DNA of 40,436 nucleotides from assembly GCA_022763105.1 (NCBI GenBank), contig JALEGK010000025.1, positions 1 through 40,436 of the forward strand, read 5' to 3'. The position numbers and the translations under genes are program-made. Under the pieces are notes generated by a model that was not told the origin of the DNA, did not search any database, and was given only the letters and a program-made list of their open reading frames with translations. This document shows positions 7,836-16,479 of the stretch, piece by piece. The stretch comes from Rickettsiales bacterium. GTDB lineage: Bacteria; Pseudomonadota; Alphaproteobacteria; Rickettsiales; UBA3002. The stretch's first letter is position 1. Every line of letters starts with the position of its first letter.

Positions 7836-9500
7836 TCAAGCAGCCGATGCATGCATGAGGGAACTATCGGAGGTAAAGCGTAAGGTCACTTGTGTACCCT
7901 TACCCACTTCCGACTCCATTCGTATGCTAGCATTATGTAATTCAACAAGTTTTTTGGTAAGCGGCAGCCCTAGGCCCGTTCCTTCATATTTGCGATCAAG
8001 CCCACCATCAACCTGACCGAAAGATTGGAACGCTAGCGAAATATCCTCATCACGCATCCCCATGCCTGTATCACGCACACAGATTGTGAAGTAATTCACA
8101 TCCGATCCAGACGAATCGACCATGACATCCACATCAACACGTCCACCCTCTTCCGTAAATTTGACCGCGTTAGACATTAAGTTAAGCATAATTTGAATAA
8201 AACGAACACGGTCAGCCACAATAAACGGCACATCTTTTGGGAAATGCAAATAGACCTTCACCTCCCCTTCACGTGCACGCTCAGAAAGGATCGAGCTACA
8301 TTTCTCAATCGCTTCACGAATATCAAAAGGCTCAAATCTTAGTGTCAGCTTACCCGCCTCTGCTTTAGACAAATCGAGAATATCATTGATCACTTCAAGC
8401 AAATGCACACCAGAATCATGAATATCTTTACCGTAATCCAGATAGCGGGAATTACCAATCTTGCCAAATAGCTGATTCATAATGATAGATGAAAACCCAA
8501 TGACGGCATTGAGCGGCGTGCGCAATTCATGACTAATATTCGCCAAGAACTGTGATTTAGCGACACTCGCCGCTTCCGCTGATTCTTTCGCTCGCTCCAG
8601 CTCAATATTCTTACGCATTAACCGGCTATCTCGGTCTTCAATATCACTCAACATCGAGTTGAACGATTCCATCAACTGATTCATTTCATAGGAAAAATGC
8701 GGATGCTGCTCAATGCGCAGCGAATAATCTTTATAGATAGAGACATGACGCGCCACCTCAGCCAACCTTAAAATAGGAGAAGAGACGTATTTCTGCATGC
8801 GCATCGCCAACAAATAACACAGAACAATGACGCCCAGAATAATCAGGAATGAGGTAATAAGCTGTTCACGCAGATACTCTTGCACATGATCAAGATCGGC
8901 TTGCAGCAAGATGCGCCCAGCATTCGCCTCTGGCTCAGAATCAGCGATCACAGATTCATCTTCTACATCACCAGCAATCCTCTCTGCCAAGCGAATGAGT
9001 CCGCTTCCTTCGCTAGAATAGACCGGAATCTGAACATCTAATACCAAACGCTCACCCTTTGCCGCTTTATCAGAAATGCTTCGACACTTCGCGTCATAGT
9101 CACCGACAGTGCTTTGGATGGTATTGCTGAACTGATCATCTGACATATTCACATCAAAGATCGCATTATGCAGGCTGGTATTACCTTTGTGATAATAGGC
9201 CGCCAATTCGTATTTTGAGTTATACATACAGACCAAAGCGATATTTTTATCGCGTGATAAGATCGCCAGATTACGAAATGCCTTTCGGCGAATATTGGGA
9301 ATGTAAATATAATCGAGCAAAGCCGCGTTACGGTCTAATGAGAAAATCGCGACACTATTAAGGTCGGCAACAATACCTCGACGAAGACTCTGATAACCAA
9401 TGACGGATAAGATAATGGTGGTTAGAACAATCGACACAACGCAAAGGACCATGATCATCATGATCAATTCGCGCTGAATTGATATCCTACCGCCGAACAT
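7836..9500 (-). CDS. Membrane sensor histidine kinase
   Basis: Starting at the ATG at 9500, this is a 554-residue kinase. It has TM1 (about 11-36), a periplasmic sensor region (about 37-212), TM2 (about 214-233), HAMP (about 234-287), a short coiled segment, HisKA with the phospho-accepting His324 in ISHELRTPLN, and a HATPase domain with an N-box (NLMSNAVKF) and a GTGLGL lid. There is no receiver domain and no response regulator next door, so it is an orphan kinase. A GTG at 9536 would add 12 residues, but the 9500 ATG is preferred because AAGGG lies 9 nt upstream and the likely -10 (9535-9540) overlaps the GTG. A perfect CtrA-type box precedes that -10. Its signal and partner are unknown. 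Confidence 0.88.
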   Translation of the reverse strand: MFGGRISIQRELIMMIMVLCVVSIVLTTIILSVIGYQSLRRGIVADLNSVAIFSLDRNAALLDYIYIPNIRRKAFRNLAILSRDKNIALVCMYNSKYELAAYYHKGNTSLHNAIFDVNMSDDQFSNTIQSTVGDYDAKCRSISDKAAKGERLVLDVQIPVYSSEGSGLIRLAERIAGDVEDESVIADSEPEANAGRILLQADLDHVQEYLREQLITSFLIILGVIVLCYLLAMRMQKYVSSPILRLAEVARHVSIYKDYSLRIEQHPHFSYEMNQLMESFNSMLSDIEDRDSRLMRKNIELERAKESAEAASVAKSQFLANISHELRTPLNAVIGFSSIIMNQLFGKIGNSRYLDYGKDIHDSGVHLLEVINDILDLSKAEAGKLTLRFEPFDIREAIEKCSSILSERAREGEVKVYLHFPKDVPFIVADRVRFIQIMLNLMSNAVKFTEEGGRVDVDVMVDSSGSDVNYFTICVRDTGMGMRDEDISLAFQSFGQVDGGLDRKYEGTGLGLPLTKKLVELHNASIRMESEVGKGTQVTLRFTSDSSLMHASAA

Positions 9501-9534
9501 AGTTGCTTGCCCTTTTATTTTTTTTGAGGCGTGC

Positions 9535-9540
9535 ACGATA
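9535..9540 (-). promoter_or_regulatory. -10-like element of the histidine kinase promoter
   Basis: TATCGT on the minus strand (9540 to 9535) lies exactly 11 nt downstream of the CtrA-type box. The same 11-nt spacing is seen in front of the rcdA-like gene. Transcription from it would start near 9528, upstream of the ribosome binding site of the ATG at 9500 but downstream of the GTG at 9536. Confidence 0.4.
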
Positions 9541-9551
9541 GCGTTTAAGAA

Positions 9552-9566
9552 TTAACGAATCGTTAA
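9552..9566. promoter_or_regulatory. Perfect CtrA-type box (TTAA-N7-TTAA) with central GANTC site
   Basis: TTAACGAATCGTTAA is a perfect palindrome with 7-bp arms and a single central base. It matches the CtrA consensus TTAA-N7-TTAA exactly, and its centre (9557-9561, GAATC) is a CcrM-type GANTC methylation site. It lies in the divergent region between the histidine kinase and glmS. The spacing to a -10-like hexamer favours the kinase direction. That CtrA and CcrM exist in this organism is inferred from the class and from the rcdA-like gene. Confidence 0.6.
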
Positions 9567-9598
9567 CCACCTCCATCCACATATTACCAAATATTACC

Positions 9599-9626
9599 TT
9601 GGCTTTGCAGTAAATTCTGCTACTTA
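9599..9626 (+). promoter_or_regulatory. Candidate glmS promoter
   Basis: TTGGCT (9599-9604), a 16-bp spacer and TACTTA (9621-9626). The -10 ends 7 nt before the glmS ATG and no ribosome binding site is present, suggesting a leaderless transcript. The match to consensus is only partial. Confidence 0.35.
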
Positions 9627-9633
9627 GCGCGAA

Positions 9634-11451
9634 ATGTGCGGAATAGTTGGTGTAATCGGCAAGTTAAATGCGGCAGAACCTATCATTGATGCCTTAAAAA
9701 GGCTTGAATATAGAGGGTATGATTCCGCAGGCATCGCCTGTTCAAATGGCGGAAATTTGGACCTTCGCCGTGCCGAAGGTAAGCTCAAAAATCTTGAATC
9801 ACTCGTTTCTGATAAACCAATCGATGGCACCACAGGTATCGGCCATACGCGCTGGGCCACTCATGGCGTACCAAGCGAAGCCAACGCCCACCCGCACGCC
9901 ACCGATAAAGTTGCCGTCGTTCATAATGGCATTATTGAGAACTTCAAATCGCTCAAACAATCATTGGCTAAATCGGGCTACGACTTCAAAAGCCAGACCG
10001 ACACAGAAGTCATCCCTGCCCTTATCACCCAACACCTCAATGACGGGCTGAAGCCACTTCAGGCCGTACAAAAAACATTGCAGGTGCTAGAAGGTGCGTT
10101 CGCACTCGGCATCATCTTCGCAGATGACCCAGACCTTCTCATCGCAGCCCGCCAAGGGTCACCACTCGCCATTGGTTACGGTGACGGCGAAATGTTTATC
10201 GGATCAGATGCAATGGCACTCGCCCCATTCACCAGCAAAATCTGTTACCTCGAAGAAGGCGACATTGCCGTTCTCAATAAAAGCTCGGCTTCTATCTATA
10301 ATTTAGCAGGTGAAGCAGTAGAACGCACGATTACCGCCACCAACCTAACGAGCGCGGCAATTGGCAAAGGCAACTTCAATCACTTCATGCAAAAAGAAAT
10401 TTTCGAGCAGCCCGTCGTAATCGGTGAGACGTTGAATGTGTACGCAGCTAACGGCCAAATTCACCTGCCCGAATTTCCATTTAAACTCGAAGAGATCGAC
10501 CAGATATCAATTGTCGCTTGCGGCACCTCTCACTATGCTGGACTCGTTGCCCGCTACTGGATCGAGTCACTGGCGAATGTGCCAACCAATATCGATGTCG
10601 CCTCAGAATTCCGCTATCGCGAGCCGATTCTATCGCCAAATGGCCTAACTATTGTGATTTCACAATCGGGTGAAACCGCCGACACTTTGGCCGCTCTCAA
10701 ATATGCGCAATCTAAGGGGCAATCGACATTAGCAGTCGTCAATGTCGAAGAGAGCAGCATGGCAAAGCAGGCCGATGCGATTCTACCAACACGTGCCGGG
10801 CCAGAGATTGGCGTTGCATCCACCAAAGCTTTTACCACCCAACTTACCACCTTGGCTGCTTTTACATTAGCACTCGCAAAGTCTAAGCAAACACTCAGCG
10901 AAGATAGAATCCTGCACTTCTGCCATGCACTTGCTGAAGTGCCTGCCAAAGTGTCGGAAATCTTGCATCATGACGAGAAGATTCAGACACTCGCCAAACG
11001 CATCGCTCACGCTAAAGACATGCTTTATATCGGACGCGGCACCAGCTTTGCCATCGCCCACGAGGCAGCGCTGAAAATGAAGGAAATCTCCTACATCCAT
11101 GCGGAAGCTTATGCCGCAGGAGAGATGAAGCACGGCCCTATCGCGCTCATCGATGAAGACATGCCGGTCATCGCCATTGCCCCATCCGATCATCTATTCG
11201 AGAAAACCGCATCGAACATTCAAGAAGCAGCAGCCAGAGGCGCGCAGATCATTGCCTTTACCGATGAAAAAGGCGCAAGCGCATTAGGCGATATTATTGA
11301 TGAGCTGATTAAATTCCCAGCCGTCGATGATTTTGTTGCCCCAATCCTATACACTATTCCCGCGCAATTGCTGGCCTACCACGTTGCGCTTATTAAAGGC
11401 ACAGACGTTGACCAGCCGAGGAATTTAGCGAAATCCGTTACGGTTGAATAA
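9634..11451 (+). CDS. glmS: Glutamine-fructose-6-phosphate aminotransferase (isomerizing)
   Basis: A 605-residue protein that makes glucosamine-6-phosphate from fructose-6-phosphate and glutamine, the first step toward UDP-GlcNAc for peptidoglycan and LPS. The N-terminal glutamine amidotransferase domain (2 to about 220) begins MCGIVGV, so Cys2 is the nucleophile after Met removal. It contains GHTRWATHG and the HNGIIEN segment. Two SIS sugar-isomerase domains follow (about 285-420 and 455-590, with SQSGETADTL). The C-terminus DQPRNLAKSVTVE carries the conserved lysine. Length equals the E. coli enzyme within a few residues. The usual neighbour glmU is not in view. The gene is probably monocistronic, and its 3' end overlaps the convergent prepilin-peptidase-like gene by 14 bp. 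Confidence 0.97.
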   Translation: MCGIVGVIGKLNAAEPIIDALKRLEYRGYDSAGIACSNGGNLDLRRAEGKLKNLESLVSDKPIDGTTGIGHTRWATHGVPSEANAHPHATDKVAVVHNGIIENFKSLKQSLAKSGYDFKSQTDTEVIPALITQHLNDGLKPLQAVQKTLQVLEGAFALGIIFADDPDLLIAARQGSPLAIGYGDGEMFIGSDAMALAPFTSKICYLEEGDIAVLNKSSASIYNLAGEAVERTITATNLTSAAIGKGNFNHFMQKEIFEQPVVIGETLNVYAANGQIHLPEFPFKLEEIDQISIVACGTSHYAGLVARYWIESLANVPTNIDVASEFRYREPILSPNGLTIVISQSGETADTLAALKYAQSKGQSTLAVVNVEESSMAKQADAILPTRAGPEIGVASTKAFTTQLTTLAAFTLALAKSKQTLSEDRILHFCHALAEVPAKVSEILHHDEKIQTLAKRIAHAKDMLYIGRGTSFAIAHEAALKMKEISYIHAEAYAAGEMKHGPIALIDEDMPVIAIAPSDHLFEKTASNIQEAAARGAQIIAFTDEKGASALGDIIDELIKFPAVDDFVAPILYTIPAQLLAYHVALIKGTDVDQPRNLAKSVTVE

Positions 11452-12199
11452 GAGCCGACCAGTAATTCCAATCGGCATAGTGCGGATAGAGAAGCGCCAG
11501 ATAAATGGCGACACTTACTGGAATCGATTGCGCTTTGAATGAGCTTAACTGACGCATCAGCACATAAAGCAAAACAGACGCGACACTCGCCACCACCAAT
11601 TGATTCAGTGGCAAGGTAATACCAATTAACACGCCCAACCAGATATAAGGCGGACATTCAATGGTTTTACCAGTTAACGCCATGGAGCCACGCCAAATAA
11701 TCGCGCCCACAAAGAGCATCGCAAAACCAGAATAGAAAAAGCCGTAAATACTGCCATCATCAATGACACGCATGATCGCCGCAATGCCGAATAGATAGGT
11801 CAGAATGAGAGTGAAGAGTTTGTTCTCGTGATATTCAAGCCCAGCCAGAATCACAAGGAAGACCGCGTAAGTGGTAATCAGAATAAAACCTTCGGAGATG
11901 CCAAACAGCAGATAATTCCAGATAAAGATAATACCGCATACGACTTCGATCACCGTATAGCTTGGACGAATCTGCACGCCGCAATATTGGCATTTGCCAC
12001 GGCTAAACACATAAGACCAAATCGGAAACAGATCCTTGGGCGCGAGCATGGTGCCGCAATCGCCGCAATAAGGATTCTTTTCAAAAGGCGTCTGACCAAA
12101 TGGCAAACGATAGACCACTGAGGTCGCATAATTGCCAACCGCGGGGCCTAGCGTGAACATCATAATGATGCCAATCGTGGTCTCTAACCAAGGTTCCAT
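11438..12199 (-). CDS. Prepilin peptidase-like (A24) membrane protein lacking catalytic aspartates
   Basis: A 253-residue polytopic membrane protein. The N-terminal cytoplasmic loop is typical of bifunctional prepilin peptidase/N-methyltransferases: four cysteines at 45, 48, 70 and 73 in C-x2-C...C-x2-C, with PKDLFPIWSY between them and RPSYTVIE after. The A24 protease part is degenerate. The stretch that normally holds I-D-x-x-H reads LEYHENKLF (about 121-129) with no aspartate, and the GxGD motif is replaced by G-K-T-I-E-C-P (about 174-180). The family fold is well supported, but cleavage activity is doubtful. It may be a methyltransferase-only protein or a pseudoenzyme. No pilin or secretion gene is nearby. 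Its end overlaps glmS by 14 bp. Confidence 0.75.
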   Translation of the reverse strand: MEPWLETTIGIIMMFTLGPAVGNYATSVVYRLPFGQTPFEKNPYCGDCGTMLAPKDLFPIWSYVFSRGKCQYCGVQIRPSYTVIEVVCGIIFIWNYLLFGISEGFILITTYAVFLVILAGLEYHENKLFTLILTYLFGIAAIMRVIDDGSIYGFFYSGFAMLFVGAIIWRGSMALTGKTIECPPYIWLGVLIGITLPLNQLVVASVASVLLYVLMRQLSSFKAQSIPVSVAIYLALLYPHYADWNYWSALIQP

Positions 12200-12243
12200 A
12201 CCGCGAATCTTAGCTCGAAAACCTTACCAAAGCACTAATGAAA

Positions 12244-13551
12244 CTAGTTTTTAACGGATGCTGATGGATTCATGAGCGTATCGAGATAACGCCCTTGGAA
12301 CAATGTCACACCCATTGCCTGACCATAATCAACCGCTTCGCGACTGTCACAACGCGTCAGAATCACGCGATTCACACCACATTCACGAATCTGATCTGCC
12401 AGCTCTAGGTTGTGAGCCTGCTGAAGCTCAGTCGTTAGGTTCGCATTCCATTGCAATTTAACCAAGTCAAACCCTAGACGCTTACGGTCAATCTGCATGA
12501 AGCTTAAATCGGTCACCCCATCCAGACAGACTCGGTAACCAAGCTTTTGCACCGCATCCTTAGCGACCAAGAATGCCGCCATATCGTTGAAGACATCCGC
12601 CAGTTGAATCTCAATGACAATCGAGACTTTCACTGCAGGCTTAATCGACGCATCAAACTCAGCAAAACGGTTAGAAAGCAGCGTGTGAACGTTTAGGTTC
12701 AAGCTAATCGGATTATCCAGATAGCGCTTAGGGCTACGCTGAAGCAAATGCAGTACGCGCTCATCAAGCACTTGCGTTAAGTATTTGAACAACCAACGGT
12801 TAGAAAGCAAATCAACATCGACACCCAGCATTTTGCGTAAATGCGCAATGTTAATATAAAGCTCGTCAAATACGCGACGCACCATTGTCTCAGGCAGCGC
12901 CGCACAAATTGGCTGACGACGAATAACCTTGCTCAAATCCGCATTCTGCAGATCGCGCTCAATGGCAGAAAGACTGGTTGCATTAAAGAATTTAATATCA
13001 GACTTGGTCTTATCGACCGCTTTATCTAAATCAAGCGGAGGTAAGCCAACCGCACCCTGATCCTCTTCAACATTAGAGCTTTTATCCATCTTAGCAGGCG
13101 CAGCAGCCATGGTCGCAGGATTACTTTGGGCAGAGGATTTGATTTTTTTACCCAGTCGCGCCTTACACACCTTCATGAAGGCATCGTAATTCTCGCCCAG
13201 ATCAAAGAAGACCGAAAAATTCTCATTCTCTTCACCATCAGGCAGATAGGCCAGCGGGTCATCCATAAACAGATAACGTAGCTGAAACACCATTTTATCA
13301 ATCAATGGCTTCGTGGCATCTGCCACTAACACAAACATGGTGCCATCTTCACAAATATAGACAGACGCCTCATGGTGATTCACCAGACCGCTGATAATAT
13401 TGATCGCGATCTTAATCTGAGGCTCGCTTTTATAATGCTCTAAAAGTTGTGAGAAACGGAAGCACACCGCCATCCAGCGATTGCTAACCTCTTGAATATC
13501 TACCAACTCCTCAATGAGTTGAATTTCAGCTTCCCTAGTAATTGTTCTCAT
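12244..13551 (-). CDS. Degenerate EAL-domain protein (probably catalytically inactive)
   Basis: A 435-residue soluble protein. The N-terminal part (about 20-130) has the size and pattern of a divergent GGDEF-like or sensory domain. A charged, low-complexity linker (about 136-190) follows, then an EAL-like barrel. Landmarks of the barrel are RRQPI (211-215, normally followed by E-A-L, here absent), SLNLNVHT (283-290), V-I-E-I-Q (312-316), YRVCLDGVTD (339-348, in place of D-D-F-G) and GQAMGVTLFQGRYLD (410-424). Loss of the EAL signature and of most metal-binding acids argues against c-di-GMP phosphodiesterase activity. A c-di-GMP sensor or protein-interaction role is more likely. The gene lies 131 bp downstream of the AsmA gene on the same strand. 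The family call is fairly secure; the function is not. Confidence 0.7.
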   Translation of the reverse strand: MRTITREAEIQLIEELVDIQEVSNRWMAVCFRFSQLLEHYKSEPQIKIAINIISGLVNHHEASVYICEDGTMFVLVADATKPLIDKMVFQLRYLFMDDPLAYLPDGEENENFSVFFDLGENYDAFMKVCKARLGKKIKSSAQSNPATMAAAPAKMDKSSNVEEDQGAVGLPPLDLDKAVDKTKSDIKFFNATSLSAIERDLQNADLSKVIRRQPICAALPETMVRRVFDELYINIAHLRKMLGVDVDLLSNRWLFKYLTQVLDERVLHLLQRSPKRYLDNPISLNLNVHTLLSNRFAEFDASIKPAVKVSIVIEIQLADVFNDMAAFLVAKDAVQKLGYRVCLDGVTDLSFMQIDRKRLGFDLVKLQWNANLTTELQQAHNLELADQIRECGVNRVILTRCDSREAVDYGQAMGVTLFQGRYLDTLMNPSASVKN

Positions 13552-13616
13552 CGATCTAACCGTCTTATTTTATTCGCCGCACCCTACCCTGAATAGAATG
13601 CAAATTACAATGATTT

Positions 13617-13643
13617 TTGAATATTTTGCTGCTCATTATTCAA
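13617..13643. repeat. Intergenic inverted repeat between AsmA and EAL-like genes
   Basis: TTGAATA (13617-13623) and TATTCAA (13637-13643) are perfect 7-bp inverted arms with a 13-nt loop, within the 131-bp gap 13552-13682. No T-tract follows on either strand, so a terminator is not supported. It could be an operator or mRNA structure upstream of the EAL-like gene. Confidence 0.25.
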
Positions 13644-13682
13644 GTATTGTGCCAAGGCAAACAACATTCTGAAAAATCGCCA

Positions 13683-16373
13683 TTAACGTATCTTGCGCGC
13701 CAGATACGCTTCCACCGATTTAGTGTTAACCGTTCGCTCTGGAAGGCCAACCGGCCCTTCAAAGTCTAGCACCAAGACCGGATAGTTGGTTTGCGCCAAT
13801 GTCGATAACCCAAATTTGACCGCCACCTTAAGCAGCCATTTGGTTAGATCGACACTACCAGCAATCTCACCCACCGATTCATTGGACCGGAACGCAATAC
13901 GCGTGGTCTGCGCTTTACCATCTGCCAGATAGGCTGTTCCGTTAATGTTACCGATACGCGTCGCACCTTCATCCAGCGCCAATCGGATGCTGTTTTGTAG
14001 CCCTGAGATCGCACGCACCGAGCTAATCGCACGCACGATGGCCGGTAAGTTGAAGTGCTGGACCAACACATTTCGAGCATCAATCGCGATATGGCCGCTA
14101 ATTTTATTCACCCAATCCATAAAGCTGACACCACTGAAGCGCAATTTGCCACTAAGCGACATCACGCCAGAGATATTCTTGAAATCAACGAAGCTCTTAA
14201 ACAAGGTCCGCATTTGAGCATTGGCGATATTATAGTTCAGCGTTAGGCCGGGCACGACCTCTGAATCAACCGTCATATCACCTTCAAAGTCACCCGCCCA
14301 AATCTGTCCACGCATATCCTCAAACAATAACGTGTAATCTTCTAACTTCACGGTCGAACGGAAATTCGTCATGTCGAAATTAGCGTGGTGAAATTTACGA
14401 ATGCGTAAATCGATGTGACCATCAAAGTAATGCAGCGGGTAGAGATTGATCGGATTACGAGACCATACCGTGCCATAGAGTGGTTCTTCATTGGGCTGTA
14501 GGTCCATCGTATCTCGGAACATATCATCGAGATTCAGATAGGTAATACTCAACTGCCCATCGATAAATGGCCGCTGAATCTTCTCCTGATGCCTTAATTT
14601 CAGCTTCCCTTTAATACGCGCACGATCAAGTGACATCTCAATTCCGTTCACCTGGAATTGGTTATCAACAATCATAATCTGCATGCGGGATTTTCGGCCC
14701 TTCAAATCCAGAAATTGGTACTCATCCATCTCAAGTGAGATAACAATCTGCCCGTCATAGGATTTCAGCCACTGAAACCAGAATGGGTGATCCTTCTGCT
14801 TCTCAGGGTCAAACATCATCGAGCTGTCACCCTGCCACGCCTTCATAAATGGGTCAAAGTCGAGATAGCGTGTCGAGATCGTCGCATCGATCTTGCGTTT
14901 GTTTTTGAAGTAGAAATTGATACCACCCGCAATTTGCACGCGGTTGTTAATGAGTAATCGTAGCTCAGAAATCGTCGCCGATTCTGGTCGGACAATCAGG
15001 TTAAAACGTGTTCGGTAAAGCTCTAACTGACTAGGCGGGATTTTATCGCTATCAATCTCTAACATCGGCATGATCAGATGAAATTTATTACCATGCCCCT
15101 CTACCTGACCGGTAAATTCAAGCCCCTTCACGTCAGACGCAAAACGCCCCAACACAATGATACTGCCACCACCGGGAACAACAGCGCGCGCATCTGACAA
15201 AATCAACTCACCACCCATCATCTGCCCCATGATAGATAGGTTAGACATCTGCGCGTTACGGTACGTTAGCTCTTTGCCGCGAAAGACAAAATCCATAATA
15301 ATCTTGTCGTTCAGCCCTTCTTTAGACGCAAACAAATCATGGGTTAGCAGCCCACGTTGCGAGCCTTCGCCAAATAGCTGGTCCAGATTCATTTTATCGA
15401 ACCAGACATTCAAATTGGCCGTAGCAGTCGGCTTCGTCATTTTATAGGTGAACGAACCTTTACCAGTGCTCTCACCTAGCTGAAATTCATTGGCATTGAT
15501 AATCCACTTCGCACCATCTGAATAAGACTCAACCTTTGTGCTGAATGACATGGATTGCTTAGCCAATTCCGACTCGGTCAGCTCATTCATCTCAATTAAA
15601 GAGATCGCATGACGCACGTCTCGAATATTCGCATCAATACTGCCTTTATGCTTAAACACATTATCAGCAAGTATCACACGACCTTTATAATCGAGCTTAA
15701 ACAAGCCGCTGTTAAATTCAGTAGAGCAGTCGGAGTCGATATGGCCGGTATGCTCAAAATTCTTGAATGAGCAAATACCCGCCATCGCATATTGCATGCT
15801 ACGATGCACCGCCAGCAAATCAGCAGACACCTGATTATGACCAAATGTGATATCGCCATTGATCCCCTTAATATCTTCAACCACCTCTTTGTCGTGGTGA
15901 GTAAAGGCAACCACACCGCTGGTGATGCGTATACTCACATGATCGGCATTATCGACCTTACCTTTGTTCTGCTGCAAAAAGCTCCAATTGTTATTGCCAT
16001 CTGACAAACGCTCCAATTCAACCTTTGGCGCAACAAACTCTACGAGCTTAATCTTGGGGTTATCCGATGAGATCGCTTCAATCCAATCCAAATGAATCAC
16101 CAATTCATCAGCTTTAAGGAAATAATTCGCGCTAGCATCGGGGTGGTTACGCAAGGCGATGCCATTCACCGTCACCTTTGCGCCAGAGAGAATGCTGATA
16201 GACACATCGCCCATAATGAGCGGCAAGCCTGTCAGTGTTTCAAATTTCTTGCTGATACGCTCAGTCACCGCCTGCTTATCGACAAAAGACGGGATAATCA
16301 TGAGGGCAAGAGCCACAATGGCAATCACACTCCCAATCCCGATCAGTGCATATTTTAATGCCTTAAGATTCAC
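13683..16373 (-). CDS. AsmA family protein
   Basis: An 896-residue protein anchored by one N-terminal membrane helix (about 8-28). An AsmA N-terminal domain follows, recognisable from the TGLPLIMGDVSISILSGAKV and V-N-G-I-A-L-R-N segments, and then a long repetitive beta-rich body. The C-terminal portion (about 690-860) contains SLSGKLRFSG and the AsmA-C-like helix pair, ending with DFEGPVGLPERTVN. AsmA-type proteins span the periplasm and are linked to outer-membrane assembly and lipid transport between membranes. The exact cargo is unknown. Its start has no strong ribosome binding site. Upstream is a 106-bp gap (16374-16479) with no recognisable element, followed by the TIGR02300 gene on the same strand. 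Confidence 0.88.
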   Translation of the reverse strand: MNLKALKYALIGIGSVIAIVALALMIIPSFVDKQAVTERISKKFETLTGLPLIMGDVSISILSGAKVTVNGIALRNHPDASANYFLKADELVIHLDWIEAISSDNPKIKLVEFVAPKVELERLSDGNNNWSFLQQNKGKVDNADHVSIRITSGVVAFTHHDKEVVEDIKGINGDITFGHNQVSADLLAVHRSMQYAMAGICSFKNFEHTGHIDSDCSTEFNSGLFKLDYKGRVILADNVFKHKGSIDANIRDVRHAISLIEMNELTESELAKQSMSFSTKVESYSDGAKWIINANEFQLGESTGKGSFTYKMTKPTATANLNVWFDKMNLDQLFGEGSQRGLLTHDLFASKEGLNDKIIMDFVFRGKELTYRNAQMSNLSIMGQMMGGELILSDARAVVPGGGSIIVLGRFASDVKGLEFTGQVEGHGNKFHLIMPMLEIDSDKIPPSQLELYRTRFNLIVRPESATISELRLLINNRVQIAGGINFYFKNKRKIDATISTRYLDFDPFMKAWQGDSSMMFDPEKQKDHPFWFQWLKSYDGQIVISLEMDEYQFLDLKGRKSRMQIMIVDNQFQVNGIEMSLDRARIKGKLKLRHQEKIQRPFIDGQLSITYLNLDDMFRDTMDLQPNEEPLYGTVWSRNPINLYPLHYFDGHIDLRIRKFHHANFDMTNFRSTVKLEDYTLLFEDMRGQIWAGDFEGDMTVDSEVVPGLTLNYNIANAQMRTLFKSFVDFKNISGVMSLSGKLRFSGVSFMDWVNKISGHIAIDARNVLVQHFNLPAIVRAISSVRAISGLQNSIRLALDEGATRIGNINGTAYLADGKAQTTRIAFRSNESVGEIAGSVDLTKWLLKVAVKFGLSTLAQTNYPVLVLDFEGPVGLPERTVNTKSVEAYLARKIR

Positions 16374-16479
16374 GCAAGCGCTTCCTGTTAGCCTGATATC
16401 GATTTATTCATGCTAGGTGTAGCACCCAACGCCAGCAAGGTCTAGACAGATATATGAGGGTGGGAATCAATAACAAACG

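Noticed and set aside
9567..9633. A glmS ribozyme/riboswitch
   Set aside because: The space before glmS is under 100 bases, promoter-like up to the ATG, and has no pseudoknot-forming segments; the ribozyme is a Gram-positive feature.
13617..13643. Intrinsic terminator after the AsmA gene
   Set aside because: The 7-bp inverted repeat is AT-rich with a 13-nt loop and is not followed by a T-tract on either strand.
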